Shown here in pieces: positions 33,428-43,077 of a stretch of DNA of 64,000 nucleotides. Below the pieces are notes generated by a model. It saw only the letters and a list, made by a program, of their open reading frames with translations. It searched no databases and was not told the DNA's origin. The position numbers were made by a program, and so were the translations under genes. Numbering within the stretch: the first letter of the stretch is position 1; each line of letters opens with the position of its first letter. Source of the stretch: Maribacter forsetii DSM 18668. GTDB taxonomy: Bacteria > Bacteroidota > Bacteroidia > Flavobacteriales > Flavobacteriaceae. The stretch is taken from contig NZ_JQLH01000001.1 of NCBI RefSeq assembly GCF_000744105.1, forward strand, positions 2,108,001 through 2,172,000, written 5' to 3'.

Positions 33428-36400
33428 TAAAAATTGAGTTTATATGTTTTAGGAATTTGATTGTTTCTTGAAAATATGATAATAGGTTCTTTATATGCGT
33501 TGATGATAGATTGTATGTCTCTTACTTCCCCGTTTATATTAAGTCCGCTTTTCTTTTGGTCAATAACACTAAAATTTCCATTTCCATCACCTAAGAGAAG
33601 GCTGCCTTTATTGGCATCATATCTACCATATTTTACTCGAGTGCCGAAAAAATTACCAGCCATAAGTACATCTAAGTTACCATCTTTATTAAAGTCATTT
33701 ATAAGAATGCCGTATATAGGCGCAAATTGGATAGAAGCGGGTAAGGGTGTTATTGTAAAATTATTATTACCAAGGTTTTCTATATAACTACTAGCAAAAT
33801 AATTGGCTTCTAGTATATTGGCGTTTATTAATTCTTCTGCAGTGAAAATATCTGAAATTTTTTGGTCCGCGTAATCTGAGTAATTAATGTACTTTCCTTT
33901 TAAATAGCTCAGTTGACCAATTAAATCATCCTTAGAGAAAATAGGATAACTTTCCCCCTGTATGTACGAAGTTAATATAGGGTCTAGTGAACCGTTTTTA
34001 TCAAAATCTTTGACATATAATTGTATTGGTTCTTCTTCTGTAGCTTTTAATTGTGAGTTTAAACCGAAATTACCAACGATATAATCAATATCTCCATCAT
34101 TATCAAAATCACCAGATTTGATAGTATTCCACCACCCTTTGGCATTGTTAAGAATGGTGTTTTTGATTTCATTTAATTTCCCTTTATCGTTCTCGAATAA
34201 ACGAATGGCCATAAATTCGCCAACCACTATTAAATCATCAACACCATCTCCGCTAAAATCACTCCAAATGGCATCTGTAATCATCCCTAATTGATTTAAT
34301 TTTTCATTTATAGATGTTGTAACATCTGTAAAATGACCTTTTCCATCATTCTGTAGTAGATAACTTTTTGGAGCTGTTGGGTATTTGCCAGGCACTAATC
34401 TTCCACCAACGAACAAGTCTAAATCTCCATCATTGTCAACATCGTTAGCACGGACAACAGCACCGCTTGTTTTCATGTTTGGTAGTGCATTGCTCAATTT
34501 TGTAAATTTACCTTTACCATTATTTAGGTACAGTCTATCTTGTAATTCTGCAGCATTCTGTTTAAATTCATTACCACCACTAACTACGTATAAATCTAAA
34601 TCTTTATCATTATCCGCATCAAAAAAGAGCGCATTTGTATCTTCTGATATTGCGTCATCTACTAAATCGGTTAGAGCAATATTGAATTCACCATTTTTAT
34701 GCTGTATTAATACTTGTCCTGATTGTCCTTTGGCTCCACCTATAAACAAGTCATCTAGACCATCACCATTAACATCTCCTTTTGCCATTTTAGGGCCTTG
34801 AATAGATAGTTTATGTAGTAATAATTGTTCTGTTTTAAAATCTATAAAATTGTTTTCTTGATGTTTAAAAGGAATAAGACTATCTATGGACATGTCTACA
34901 AAATATCTTGTAGTATCAGTTTCTATAATTGTAGTGGATTTTTGGGCATCAATTTGTTGTAATTTTATGGTTTGGTTACTAGATATATTATGCAGTTTTT
35001 GTTCTTTAAAATCTGGCCAAGTAATAGTTAGCTCCCGTATAGTATCATTTTTTCCTAAACCAAAAACAACCGTATTATCTACAGAAGATTGGTAACCTCT
35101 TGTAGGCATTACTTCTTGGGTTAACACTTGAGTATTAGTGGTTACAGATATTCTTGAACCAATACCAAATGTATTTAAACCTTCACCTTTTAATCGTATT
35201 CTTAAATAGTTGTGCACTTTTAATTTTTCGCTATTATTTCGATAAATAAAAGCTTCTGCCTCTATGTTATTAACTATTAAATCTAAATCACCATCATTGT
35301 CTAAATCTGCATATGCAGCTCCATTAGAGAGTGATTTTTTATCTAATCCCCATTTTGAATTTACTTTCGAAAAAGTAAGATCACCATTGTTATGATACGT
35401 GTAATTTTCTTCTATTGTAGCAGGAGAGGTTTCCAATAACTCCATGATAGCAGTTTGCTTTCCTGTTTTATTCTCTTTTAATTTTTCTTGGACAGCAAAG
35501 TTGATGAAGTCCATGTTGGTGTAATCTCTTTTGTATCCATTGGTAATAAAAACATCTTTATAACCGTCATTATCCAAATCTGCAAAAAGAGAAGCCCAGC
35601 TCCAATCTGTATTTGATATACCAGAAAATTGCCCTATTTCTGAAAACGATTCTCCATTGTTATTTAGTTGAAGCATATTACGCATCGTTTGGTTGTAAAA
35701 ACCTGAGTTGACTAGCAGTTGGTATTTGTCATAATTATCTGGACCAGAAACCATTTTTTGGCGGTAATTACCTTCTGGCAGCATATCCAGTGTAATGATA
35801 TCCATATATCCATCATTATTGATATCTGCTATGTCTGAACCCATAGAAAATAGTGATGTATGCCCAATATATTTCTCAAGACTTTCAGTAAACGAACCAT
35901 TTTTGTTATTGATATAAAGGTAGTCTTGTTCGTTATAATCGTTGGATACATAAATATCTGGCCAGCCGTCGTTATTAATATCAGAAATGGCAACCCCTAA
36001 GCCGAAACCTAAAATGTTAGAGACTAAACCAACGTTAGAGCTCACGTCTTTAAACTTGCCATTATCATTACGATACAATTTATCGGAATAGGCACTATTT
36101 TGTTTGTTTTTTAATGAAGCTGTAATTTGACCAAAACCAGCATATTCTTGTGTGGAATGATTAAGTATATAAACATCTAAATCTCCATCTTTATCATAAT
36201 CAAAAAAGGAAGCCTGTGTAGAATAGCCTGAATTTGCTAAACCATATTTGGATGCACTTTCTGTAAAGGTTAAATCGCCATTATTTATAAATAACAAATT
36301 TTTACGCATTTTAGGACTAGGGGCGGCAGACCTACACACATATATGTCTAACAATCCGTCGCCATTTACATCTGCCATTGTTGTGCCTGTATTCCAAAGA

Positions 36401-36720
36401 CCTTCTGCAAATACACCTGCTTTTTCTGCTATTTCATCAAATTCAAAATTTCCTTTATTTATATACAATCTACTACCTACCATATTACCGGTAAAGTAAA
36501 TATCTGGTAAACCATCATTATTTAAATCGCCAACTGATACGCCGCCACCATTATATAAATAACCATATTCTAAAACATTGAATGCTTCTGTTTCTTTTAG
36601 AATATTCTTGAACTTTATACCTGTGACATTAGCTTCTAATTTGGTGAAAAGCTTTTCTTCTTGTGTGGAACATGAAAAGACTAGAATGAGTAAAATAAGG
36701 AAAGAAAATAACCTATGCAT
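33427..36720 (-). CDS. FG-GAP/VCBS and ASPIC-UnbV lipoprotein
   Basis: A 1097-residue lipoprotein (lipobox LILVFSCS, Cys at 17). It carries many calcium-binding FG-GAP/VCBS repeats, visible as DxNNDGxxDIY and DxDxDGDLDxY motifs (for example GDLNNDGLPDIYF, DYDKDGDLDVYI), and an ASPIC/UnbV segment around residue 530-600 (GIGSRISV, GYQSSVDNTVVFGLGKND). Such surface proteins accompany SusCD pairs in marine Flavobacteriia and probably bind ligand. The start overlaps the next gene's end by 1 base. Function in the locus is inferred from context. Confidence 0.8.
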   Translation of the reverse strand: MHRLFSFLILLILVFSCSTQEEKLFTKLEANVTGIKFKNILKETEAFNVLEYGYLYNGGGVSVGDLNNDGLPDIYFTGNMVGSRLYINKGNFEFDEIAEKAGVFAEGLWNTGTTMADVNGDGLLDIYVCRSAAPSPKMRKNLLFINNGDLTFTESASKYGLANSGYSTQASFFDYDKDGDLDVYILNHSTQEYAGFGQITASLKNKQNSAYSDKLYRNDNGKFKDVSSNVGLVSNILGFGLGVAISDINNDGWPDIYVSNDYNEQDYLYINNKNGSFTESLEKYIGHTSLFSMGSDIADINNDGYMDIITLDMLPEGNYRQKMVSGPDNYDKYQLLVNSGFYNQTMRNMLQLNNNGESFSEIGQFSGISNTDWSWASLFADLDNDGYKDVFITNGYKRDYTNMDFINFAVQEKLKENKTGKQTAIMELLETSPATIEENYTYHNNGDLTFSKVNSKWGLDKKSLSNGAAYADLDNDGDLDLIVNNIEAEAFIYRNNSEKLKVHNYLRIRLKGEGLNTFGIGSRISVTTNTQVLTQEVMPTRGYQSSVDNTVVFGLGKNDTIRELTITWPDFKEQKLHNISSNQTIKLQQIDAQKSTTIIETDTTRYFVDMSIDSLIPFKHQENNFIDFKTEQLLLHKLSIQGPKMAKGDVNGDGLDDLFIGGAKGQSGQVLIQHKNGEFNIALTDLVDDAISEDTNALFFDADNDKDLDLYVVSGGNEFKQNAAELQDRLYLNNGKGKFTKLSNALPNMKTSGAVVRANDVDNDGDLDLFVGGRLVPGKYPTAPKSYLLQNDGKGHFTDVTTSINEKLNQLGMITDAIWSDFSGDGVDDLIVVGEFMAIRLFENDKGKLNEIKNTILNNAKGWWNTIKSGDFDNDGDIDYIVGNFGLNSQLKATEEEPIQLYVKDFDKNGSLDPILTSYIQGESYPIFSKDDLIGQLSYLKGKYINYSDYADQKISDIFTAEELINANILEANYFASSYIENLGNNNFTITPLPASIQFAPIYGILINDFNKDGNLDVLMAGNFFGTRVKYGRYDANKGSLLLGDGNGNFSVIDQKKSGLNINGEVRDIQSIINAYKEPIIIFSRNNQIPKTYKLNF

Positions 36721-36769
36721 TGATATAAAAATTTGGTGATCTCTTCTAAGATAGTGTGAAAATAATAGT

Positions 36770-36803
36770 AAAAAAAAGCACCAATGTTTAAGTTGGTGCT
36801 TTT
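36770..36803 (-). terminator. Intrinsic terminator after susD
   Basis: On the minus strand GCACCAA pairs with TTGGTGC and is followed by a run of T (A run on the plus strand at 36770-36777). It sits between susD and the ASPIC gene, so it may reduce expression of the downstream genes relative to the uptake pair. Confidence 0.7.
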
Positions 36804-36824
36804 AAAAAAATAAATCGAGGAAGA

Positions 36825-38393
36825 TTATTTTTTATCCCACCAAAGTTTGGTGTTATTATTGTCAGCTCCGTTAAGTTCTGTACCATTAATAGCTGTTGAT
36901 ACAGATTCAAAGTTTGTATCAAATTGAGAAGAAACATATACCATTCTTCTCATAATTTCATCTGCAGCAACATCTGAATTTTCAGATTGTACACGAGCAT
37001 ATTGTTTTGGGTAACCTGTTCTTCTAAGTTCTGCCCAAGCTTCCCAACCATTAGGGTATAATGCTAACCATTTTTGAGTAATAATTTGCTCTAATTGTAT
37101 TTCCGGATCTGTGCCAAATGCTACAGGTATATTAGCTACCGGTTCTGCACCTGCTTCAAAAGCTATAGGTGTATTGGTACTAGCTATATATGCAGCAATA
37201 GAAGTAGCATCACCAACTGCTCTATGCTCCATAGAAGTTGTAATTCCTAAGCCGTAAAGCTCTTCTGCGCTGCCGCCCATTGCCCAACCTTCTAAGGCAC
37301 CTTCTGCACGTAAAAAGTATACTTCTGCAGCTGTTAGTACTTCTATTGGAGGATTTTCACCACCTAAGGCAACGTCGATATATTTAGTAGCAAGGTCAGA
37401 ATGGCTAGCATTTTTGCTAGTCTCTAATGAAACTTTAGTTTGTCCGTTCAACAACCCTTCATAAGAACTACCATCGCCATCACTATCACCTTCTATTGCA
37501 GGAGCGAAGTATTGTGGTAAACGTGGATCTTCGTATCCTTCTAAAATACTTTCCATAGTTGCACTCATTCTAAATTCTCCCCAGTCTGTAATAGTCTCCA
37601 ATGGGTTTCTGTTTATCTCATCTACAGATACGTATGCATTCTCATCATTTGTAATAAATACACCTGCAGCTACAGCTTTTTCAGCTTCAGTCTTCGCTAA
37701 TACCGGATCTACATATTTAACTCTTAAAGCTAAACGTAGACGAAGGCTATTTGCGAAGGTTAGCCATTTTGCTGGGTCACCACCATAAGTGCGGTCTCCA
37801 CTAGTAAAAGCAACTTGATCTAAATTGGCATTTAGTTGTTCAACGGCTTCATCAAGAGTTACAAAGAAACTTCTGTAAATATCCTCTTGAGAATCGTAAG
37901 GTATGGCTTCTAATTCTGTATTACCAACTTCTAAATATGGAATTGGTCCCCAGTAATCTGTAATTCTATGAAAAGCATTTACTTTCCATATTTTAATCAT
38001 TGCATTACCTACTACATTACCTGTAGCCTCAGTAGCATCTTCTACTAAAATTATTTGAGGTAAAGACTCTTCATAAAAAGAAGTCCAAGCCAAATCGGCC
38101 CAGCCACCTACTTGTACATATCGGTCCGAATCAAAACCTGATGCTGTAGTTGCATAATACTGACACCAGATATCAGCAAAAAGATTTTCACCAATTTGAA
38201 ATCTCCAATCTTCACCAAACATAGTAGTATACTGTGCTTGTGCAAAAGCTTGACCTTGTAATAATTCACTTTCTTCAATTGCTGGTATAGCAAAAGACAA
38301 CGGGTCTGTATTTGTTTCTTCAAAATCACCGGTACAGCCTGCTAGAAGCAAGACCAGACCAAGTAATAAACTTATATTTTTCATGATTTTCAT
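36825..38393 (-). CDS. SusD/RagB-family nutrient-binding lipoprotein
   Basis: A 522-residue lipoprotein (MKIMKNISLLLGLVLLLAGC, Cys at 20; a start at the second Met is possible). It has the SusD-like helical pattern: PQIILVEDATEATGNVVGNA, KIWKVNAFHRITDYWGPIPY, DGSSYEGLLNG and a C-terminal LAVYPNGWEAWAELRRTGYP-like stretch. Such proteins lie on the outer surface and lid the SusC barrel. The gene follows susC by 19 bases. The ligand is unknown; the association with DUF5107 suggests a glycan. Confidence 0.9.
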   Translation of the reverse strand: MKIMKNISLLLGLVLLLAGCTGDFEETNTDPLSFAIPAIEESELLQGQAFAQAQYTTMFGEDWRFQIGENLFADIWCQYYATTASGFDSDRYVQVGGWADLAWTSFYEESLPQIILVEDATEATGNVVGNAMIKIWKVNAFHRITDYWGPIPYLEVGNTELEAIPYDSQEDIYRSFFVTLDEAVEQLNANLDQVAFTSGDRTYGGDPAKWLTFANSLRLRLALRVKYVDPVLAKTEAEKAVAAGVFITNDENAYVSVDEINRNPLETITDWGEFRMSATMESILEGYEDPRLPQYFAPAIEGDSDGDGSSYEGLLNGQTKVSLETSKNASHSDLATKYIDVALGGENPPIEVLTAAEVYFLRAEGALEGWAMGGSAEELYGLGITTSMEHRAVGDATSIAAYIASTNTPIAFEAGAEPVANIPVAFGTDPEIQLEQIITQKWLALYPNGWEAWAELRRTGYPKQYARVQSENSDVAADEIMRRMVYVSSQFDTNFESVSTAINGTELNGADNNNTKLWWDKK

Positions 38394-38412
38394 ATTTTAG
38401 ATGTACAATTTT

Positions 38413-41400
38413 TTAAAATCCGAACTTTAGATTTAGACCTAAACTTCTTGTAGTAGGTGGTGAAAAAGATTCATAACCATCAGAGCTGGATAGAGAAGGA
38501 TCTGTAATAACCTCTGGATCTATACTCGCATTGTTATAAATAAAGAAAAGGTTTCTACCCACTAAGGTTAGTTTTATATTTCTAAAAGGAGTTTTATCTA
38601 TTAGAGTGGAAGGTAAGCTATAACCTAAGGTAATTTCTCTCATTCTAATGTTAGATGCATCTTCAACGAATGCTTCACCCACTGGTGCATTTCTACCACC
38701 AATAGCAGACCAAAATGTTTCGGCATCTAATTGTATATCATTAGTAGAACCATCAGACTTCACTACTTCTAATCCACTAAATACATTATCACCGAAAACC
38801 AAAGTGCCATCACGTCCTATTGTTGTAGCTTGTAAAGCACCGTCTGAAGCTAAAATTGCATTGGTAAGTGATCCTACAACACCACCTTGGCGAATATCAA
38901 TTAAGAAACTTAAACTAAGGTTTTTGTAACGGAAAGAGTTGCTAATACCACCTAACCAATCTGGATTGTAGTTGCCAATTAATACATCTTTACCATCTGT
39001 TACTTGTGGTGTTCCATCATCATTTACTAAAACTCTACCTTGGTCATCTCTTACAAAACCTCTTGAATACATATTACCCCATGGGTCACCAACATTTAAT
39101 TCAAATTGTCTAAAGAATGGGTTGCCAGATTCTAATACCAATGATTCTAAATCATTAGCTAAGCGTAGTACTTCACTATCGTTTTTACTAAAGTTTACAG
39201 AAACATTCCAACTAAAATCATTAGTTTGTATTGGTGTTCCTGTTAAGATAGCTTCAATACCTTTATTTTGAATATCTCCACCATTTACGAACCTAGTACT
39301 AAATCCAAATGCTGGATCTACACTTACAGGGAATAGTTGGTCTATACTATTACTCTTGTAATATGTGAAGTCTAAACCTAAACGGTTGTTGAAAAATCGC
39401 GCATCAACACCAAATTCTAATGATTGTGTACGTTCTGGTTTTAAATCTGTATTTGGTTGAGAAGCCTCTAGTTGTACAAAACCACCAGCTACTGTATTTG
39501 CAGTACGGAAAATAGCATAAGGGTTAGTATCGTTACCAACTTCTGCATAAGAACCTCTTAGTTTTAAGAATGAAATAGGCTCTGGCATTGTAAACATATC
39601 AGAAATAACAGCACTTAAACCAGCAGAGTAATAATCAAATCTATTATTTTCAAAAGGTAGAGTAGAACTCCAATCGCTTCTATATGTTAAGTCTAAAAAT
39701 AAAGCATCTTTATAACCAACTTGCCCAAAAGTATAGAGAGAATTTACTTTTTCTTTGTTAAAATCTTGTTCTGCTGTTAATGTCAAAGCATTACTTATAG
39801 CAAAAATGTTTGGCGCGTTTAAACCTTGGTTATCTGTGAAAACATATTTGTCTTCAGCCATACGGCTATTACCACCTAAGTTTATGTTGAAATTGAAATC
39901 GTCGTTAATTTCTTTGTTATAACTTAATAAGAAATCTGAGTTCCATTCAATAGAGATAGTATTTGTTGTTTCATAATCACCATTATCTGCGACTATATAA
40001 GAATCATTGTAATCTCTATCTTCTCTAAATGTTGTACTGTTATCTACAGCAGTACGTACCATTAGACTTAGGTTGTCATTAAAATTATATTTTAACGAAG
40101 CATAACCAATAACTCTATCATTAACACTTTCATTAAGGTTACGGTTTATGGTCCAATAAGGATTGGCGCCACCATTATCACCTGGTTTCCAGTAGTTTTG
40201 TAATACGTTCCCATCTGTTGCAGTATATTCAAATACTTTTGCATCAACAGTACGTATGTTTCTTGGCAACCTATAAGCATGTCTCCATGGATTGGTAAAG
40301 GCTTCGCCGGTATCTAAGATGTTGTCTGTTTCGGTTCTAATGTAATTTACCTTGGCACTTAATTCAATTTTATCATCGAACATTTTGTTATCTATTTTTA
40401 AGGTAACATTATGTCTTGCTAATTCATTACCAGCAACAATACCTTCTCTATTCTCATTGGTATAACCAAAAAATGTTCTTACTTTCTCGTTACCTGTTCT
40501 AATAGAGATGTTATTGGCAATATTAATTCCTGTTTGCATAAAGTCATTAACATTGTTTGACTGTGTTGTATATGGTAGGCTCTGTGTGATATCAGGACTA
40601 GGAGACCAGTTTACTACAGAAGACCCATCAAAACTTGGTCCCCAAGAACCTGTAGATGTTGGGTTAAACACACCGGCACTACCTTGACCATATTCATTTT
40701 GGTAGTCATACATAATATTACCTGTATTAGCAGTAACTGTAGTACTAAAATCAATTGTAGTAACATCGCTGGTTCCTGTTTTTGTAGTAATAAGAATGGC
40801 TCCATTGTTAGCTCTTGCACCATAAAGTGCAGCTGCATTTGCTCCCTTTAAAACATTTATAGAAGCAATATCATCTGGACTTAAATTAGAGATATCTCCT
40901 CCTAAAGGTACACCATCTACAATATATAAAGCTTGGCTACTACCAGCAATAGAACGGTTACCTCTTAATACTACTTTTGATGACCCACTAACACCACTAC
41001 CTGATGTTTGTATAGATAAACCAGCTACTTTACCTTGTAAACTATTTACCAGATCTTGCTGTGGTCTTGCTTCATCAATACTTTTAGTATCAACACCTTG
41101 GGTAGCATAGGTTAAAGATTTTTTTTGTCTTTTAATACCTAATGCCGTTACAACAACTTCGTCTAGTTGACTAGCGTCTTCTGACATGGCAACGTCTATA
41201 GTATTAGAAGTGCCTATTGTAATGTTTTGTGTTTTTGTGCCTATATAAGAAAAGACTAATACATCACCTTCAGAAGCGCTTATAGTGTAAATACCATCAA
41301 AATCTGTTTGTGTACCATTTGTAGTTCCTTGTACCAAAACATTTACTCCTGGTAGAGGCACTCCGTCGTTAGCATCGGTGACTACACCAGTCACCATTTT

Positions 41401-41466
41401 GTCTTGTGCTAAAACGGGGAATGCCCCGATAATTAGGACGAAGAACATGAAAATTTTTCTCATCAT
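38413..41466 (-). CDS. SusC/RagA-family TonB-linked outer-membrane protein
   Basis: A 1017-residue protein with a signal peptide, then a CarboxypepD_reg-like domain (VTGVVTDANDGVPLPGVNVL), TonB box region with QLDEVVVTALGIKR, a plug domain (LRGNRSIAGSSQALYIVDGV, INVLKGANAAALYGARANNG) and a C-terminal 22-strand barrel ending LNLKFGF. It is the high-affinity importer of the locus, driven by TonB/ExbBD. There is no STN domain, unlike the second SusC in this window, so control is likely by the LacI regulator rather than sigma/anti-sigma signalling. It is followed closely by susD. Confidence 0.93.
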   Translation of the reverse strand: MMRKIFMFFVLIIGAFPVLAQDKMVTGVVTDANDGVPLPGVNVLVQGTTNGTQTDFDGIYTISASEGDVLVFSYIGTKTQNITIGTSNTIDVAMSEDASQLDEVVVTALGIKRQKKSLTYATQGVDTKSIDEARPQQDLVNSLQGKVAGLSIQTSGSGVSGSSKVVLRGNRSIAGSSQALYIVDGVPLGGDISNLSPDDIASINVLKGANAAALYGARANNGAILITTKTGTSDVTTIDFSTTVTANTGNIMYDYQNEYGQGSAGVFNPTSTGSWGPSFDGSSVVNWSPSPDITQSLPYTTQSNNVNDFMQTGINIANNISIRTGNEKVRTFFGYTNENREGIVAGNELARHNVTLKIDNKMFDDKIELSAKVNYIRTETDNILDTGEAFTNPWRHAYRLPRNIRTVDAKVFEYTATDGNVLQNYWKPGDNGGANPYWTINRNLNESVNDRVIGYASLKYNFNDNLSLMVRTAVDNSTTFREDRDYNDSYIVADNGDYETTNTISIEWNSDFLLSYNKEINDDFNFNINLGGNSRMAEDKYVFTDNQGLNAPNIFAISNALTLTAEQDFNKEKVNSLYTFGQVGYKDALFLDLTYRSDWSSTLPFENNRFDYYSAGLSAVISDMFTMPEPISFLKLRGSYAEVGNDTNPYAIFRTANTVAGGFVQLEASQPNTDLKPERTQSLEFGVDARFFNNRLGLDFTYYKSNSIDQLFPVSVDPAFGFSTRFVNGGDIQNKGIEAILTGTPIQTNDFSWNVSVNFSKNDSEVLRLANDLESLVLESGNPFFRQFELNVGDPWGNMYSRGFVRDDQGRVLVNDDGTPQVTDGKDVLIGNYNPDWLGGISNSFRYKNLSLSFLIDIRQGGVVGSLTNAILASDGALQATTIGRDGTLVFGDNVFSGLEVVKSDGSTNDIQLDAETFWSAIGGRNAPVGEAFVEDASNIRMREITLGYSLPSTLIDKTPFRNIKLTLVGRNLFFIYNNASIDPEVITDPSLSSSDGYESFSPPTTRSLGLNLKFGF

Positions 41467-41532
41467 AATGTTAAATTTAAAAAGATTTTGGTTCTAAATA
41501 TTCTCTTAAAGTTATGTGAATGTAAACTTAAT

Positions 41533-41577
41533 AATCTAATGTCCTATTAGATTAACGTTAAAATGTGTTCGAACACA
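41533..41577. promoter_or_regulatory. Operator-like palindromes before susC
   Basis: Three nearby dyads: AATCTAAT-5-ATTAGATT (41533-41553), TTAACGTTAA (41552-41561) and the 14-bp perfect palindrome TGTGTTCGAACACA (41564-41577). The last two have a central CG, typical of LacI-family operators. They lie between the LacI gene and susC, which fits autoregulation and repression of the locus. Confidence 0.5.
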
Positions 41578-41641
41578 CTATAATTTTTAGATTATGTTTT
41601 TTTTATGCTTAAAAGCTGAATATTCCTTAAAAATTAGTTAG

Positions 41642-42679
41642 TTATAAATAATAATCTACATTTTCGCTGGTAATAATATCTATTGGAAGCAGATTGCTAA
41701 GAGGAACCTTTTTGCCAAATAAGAAATATTCGGCATAGTAGCTAATGCTTAGATATGCCTGTTCTTTTGGTCTTTGATGAATAAGAAAGTTAATTTTACC
41801 CTTTTTTAAGTATGTGACATTTTTAGGGATTAAATCATAACCAATAATAGCACAGCCTTTATTAATTTTTGAAACAATTTCTGCAACTTCATGAACATGG
41901 GAGTTCGTAATAAATAACGCACCTAATTTGGGATGTGCTTTTAAATATATGGTAATGTCATTAACGAATTTGGTTGGGTCGTTCGTTTTAAAGTTTGTAG
42001 ATTCTAAAATGCGAATATTACTATTTTTCTCTGAAAAGTAATCTTTAAAACCTTGTTCTTTTAAGAGTAGGTGTGGTTCTAAGTTAATATGAACAATGCC
42101 AATATCACAATTTAATTTTGAGGTTTTATAAAATAAATCTGCTGCGATTTTACCACTCTGCATTAAATCTTGTCCAACATAACTTTCAGCATTTTTAGAT
42201 TTAATATGATTGTTGAAGAGAGCAACTTTTATATTTTTCTTTTTACACGTTTTACTTATTAAAAAAGATTCTTTTTCAAATAGGGGAGTTATTAAAAGTA
42301 GATTAGGAAAAACACTTATAGCTTCAATAGATTTTTGATGAAAATCTTCTTTTTGAAACGGGTTGTATATAAACTTCTCTACTAGTACGCCAAATGGTCC
42401 AAATTCTTTCTCGGCTTCTTTGATACCATCATGAGCTGGTTTCCAAAAAATATCTATTTCGTAATCTGGTATTAAAATAGAAATTCTATAAACCTTATTT
42501 TCTTTTAGGTTCCTAGCAATTGGGTTAGGTTGATATTCAATTTCTTTTAAAATTTTCTCTACTTTCTCTAGTGCTTCTTTAGAGACTTTTCCTCTTTTAT
42601 GTAATACTCTGTCTACAGTACCTTTAGATACACCAGCTAGCTTGGCAATATCTTTAATGGTCATTTTTTTTTGCGTCAT
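41642..42679 (-). CDS. LacI-family transcriptional regulator
   Basis: A 345-residue regulator. Residues 6-52 form the LacI helix-turn-helix and hinge (TIKDIAKLAGVSKGTVDRVLHKRG, YQPNPIARNLKENK). Residues 60-340 form a periplasmic-binding-protein-like sensor domain (VYRISILIPDYEIDIFW, VGQDLMQSGKIAADLFY, CAIIGYDLIPKN). It is the kind that binds a sugar or derived metabolite and releases its operator. It is encoded just upstream of susC on the same strand, with candidate operators in between. Confidence 0.92.
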   Translation of the reverse strand: MTQKKMTIKDIAKLAGVSKGTVDRVLHKRGKVSKEALEKVEKILKEIEYQPNPIARNLKENKVYRISILIPDYEIDIFWKPAHDGIKEAEKEFGPFGVLVEKFIYNPFQKEDFHQKSIEAISVFPNLLLITPLFEKESFLISKTCKKKNIKVALFNNHIKSKNAESYVGQDLMQSGKIAADLFYKTSKLNCDIGIVHINLEPHLLLKEQGFKDYFSEKNSNIRILESTNFKTNDPTKFVNDITIYLKAHPKLGALFITNSHVHEVAEIVSKINKGCAIIGYDLIPKNVTYLKKGKINFLIHQRPKEQAYLSISYYAEYFLFGKKVPLSNLLPIDIITSENVDYYL

Positions 42680-43007
42680 TATATAAAGTAGGAACTGTAG
42701 TTATTGGTTTAGTAGAATAAAAATAATTTGCATAAATATTATCTAACTTATTTTCAATATAGTATAAATACGCAAATCAACAAGTATTTAGGTTTATAAA
42801 TTAATTTCATTACTTGCCAAAAAGTAAGGTTTTTGGGTCTTTTTTATATAAAATGTCAAGAAATATGTGTTAACAAGATGATTTACTATTTATACTTTTA
42901 ATAAGTACTATTATTTTTGTAATCCTCTTTTCAACTGTGATATTTTATAAATTAAGTTGTAGAAATAATATTATAAAAGTTAAATGTTATGAGATAACGT
43001 GTCATAA
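42680..43007. other. AT-rich intergenic region
   Basis: About 330 bases upstream of the LacI gene, very AT-rich. It probably contains the LacI promoter. No RNA gene, hairpin terminator or coding remnant was seen until the barrel-gene fragment that starts at 43008. Confidence 0.4.
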
Positions 43008-43077
43008 TCAATTTTAATTCTGAGCTAGACGATAATCAATCTTCTAATGTTAGTTTTGGGCTTACGTTGAATTTATA
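43008..43077 (+). pseudogene. 3' fragment of a DUF481-like barrel gene
   Basis: This stretch encodes INFNSELDDNQSSNVSFGLT and LNLY, nearly identical to the last 22 residues of the porin at 29163-29942 (INFNSELEDN, SNVSFGFTLNL). The DNA is similar but not identical, so it comes from a paralogue. The IS3 element begins right after it, so the rest of the gene has been lost or displaced. Confidence 0.6.

Noticed and set aside
41467..41641. Small RNA or riboswitch before susC
   Set aside because: The inverted repeats are short, symmetric DNA dyads better explained as operators; no conserved RNA motif recognised.
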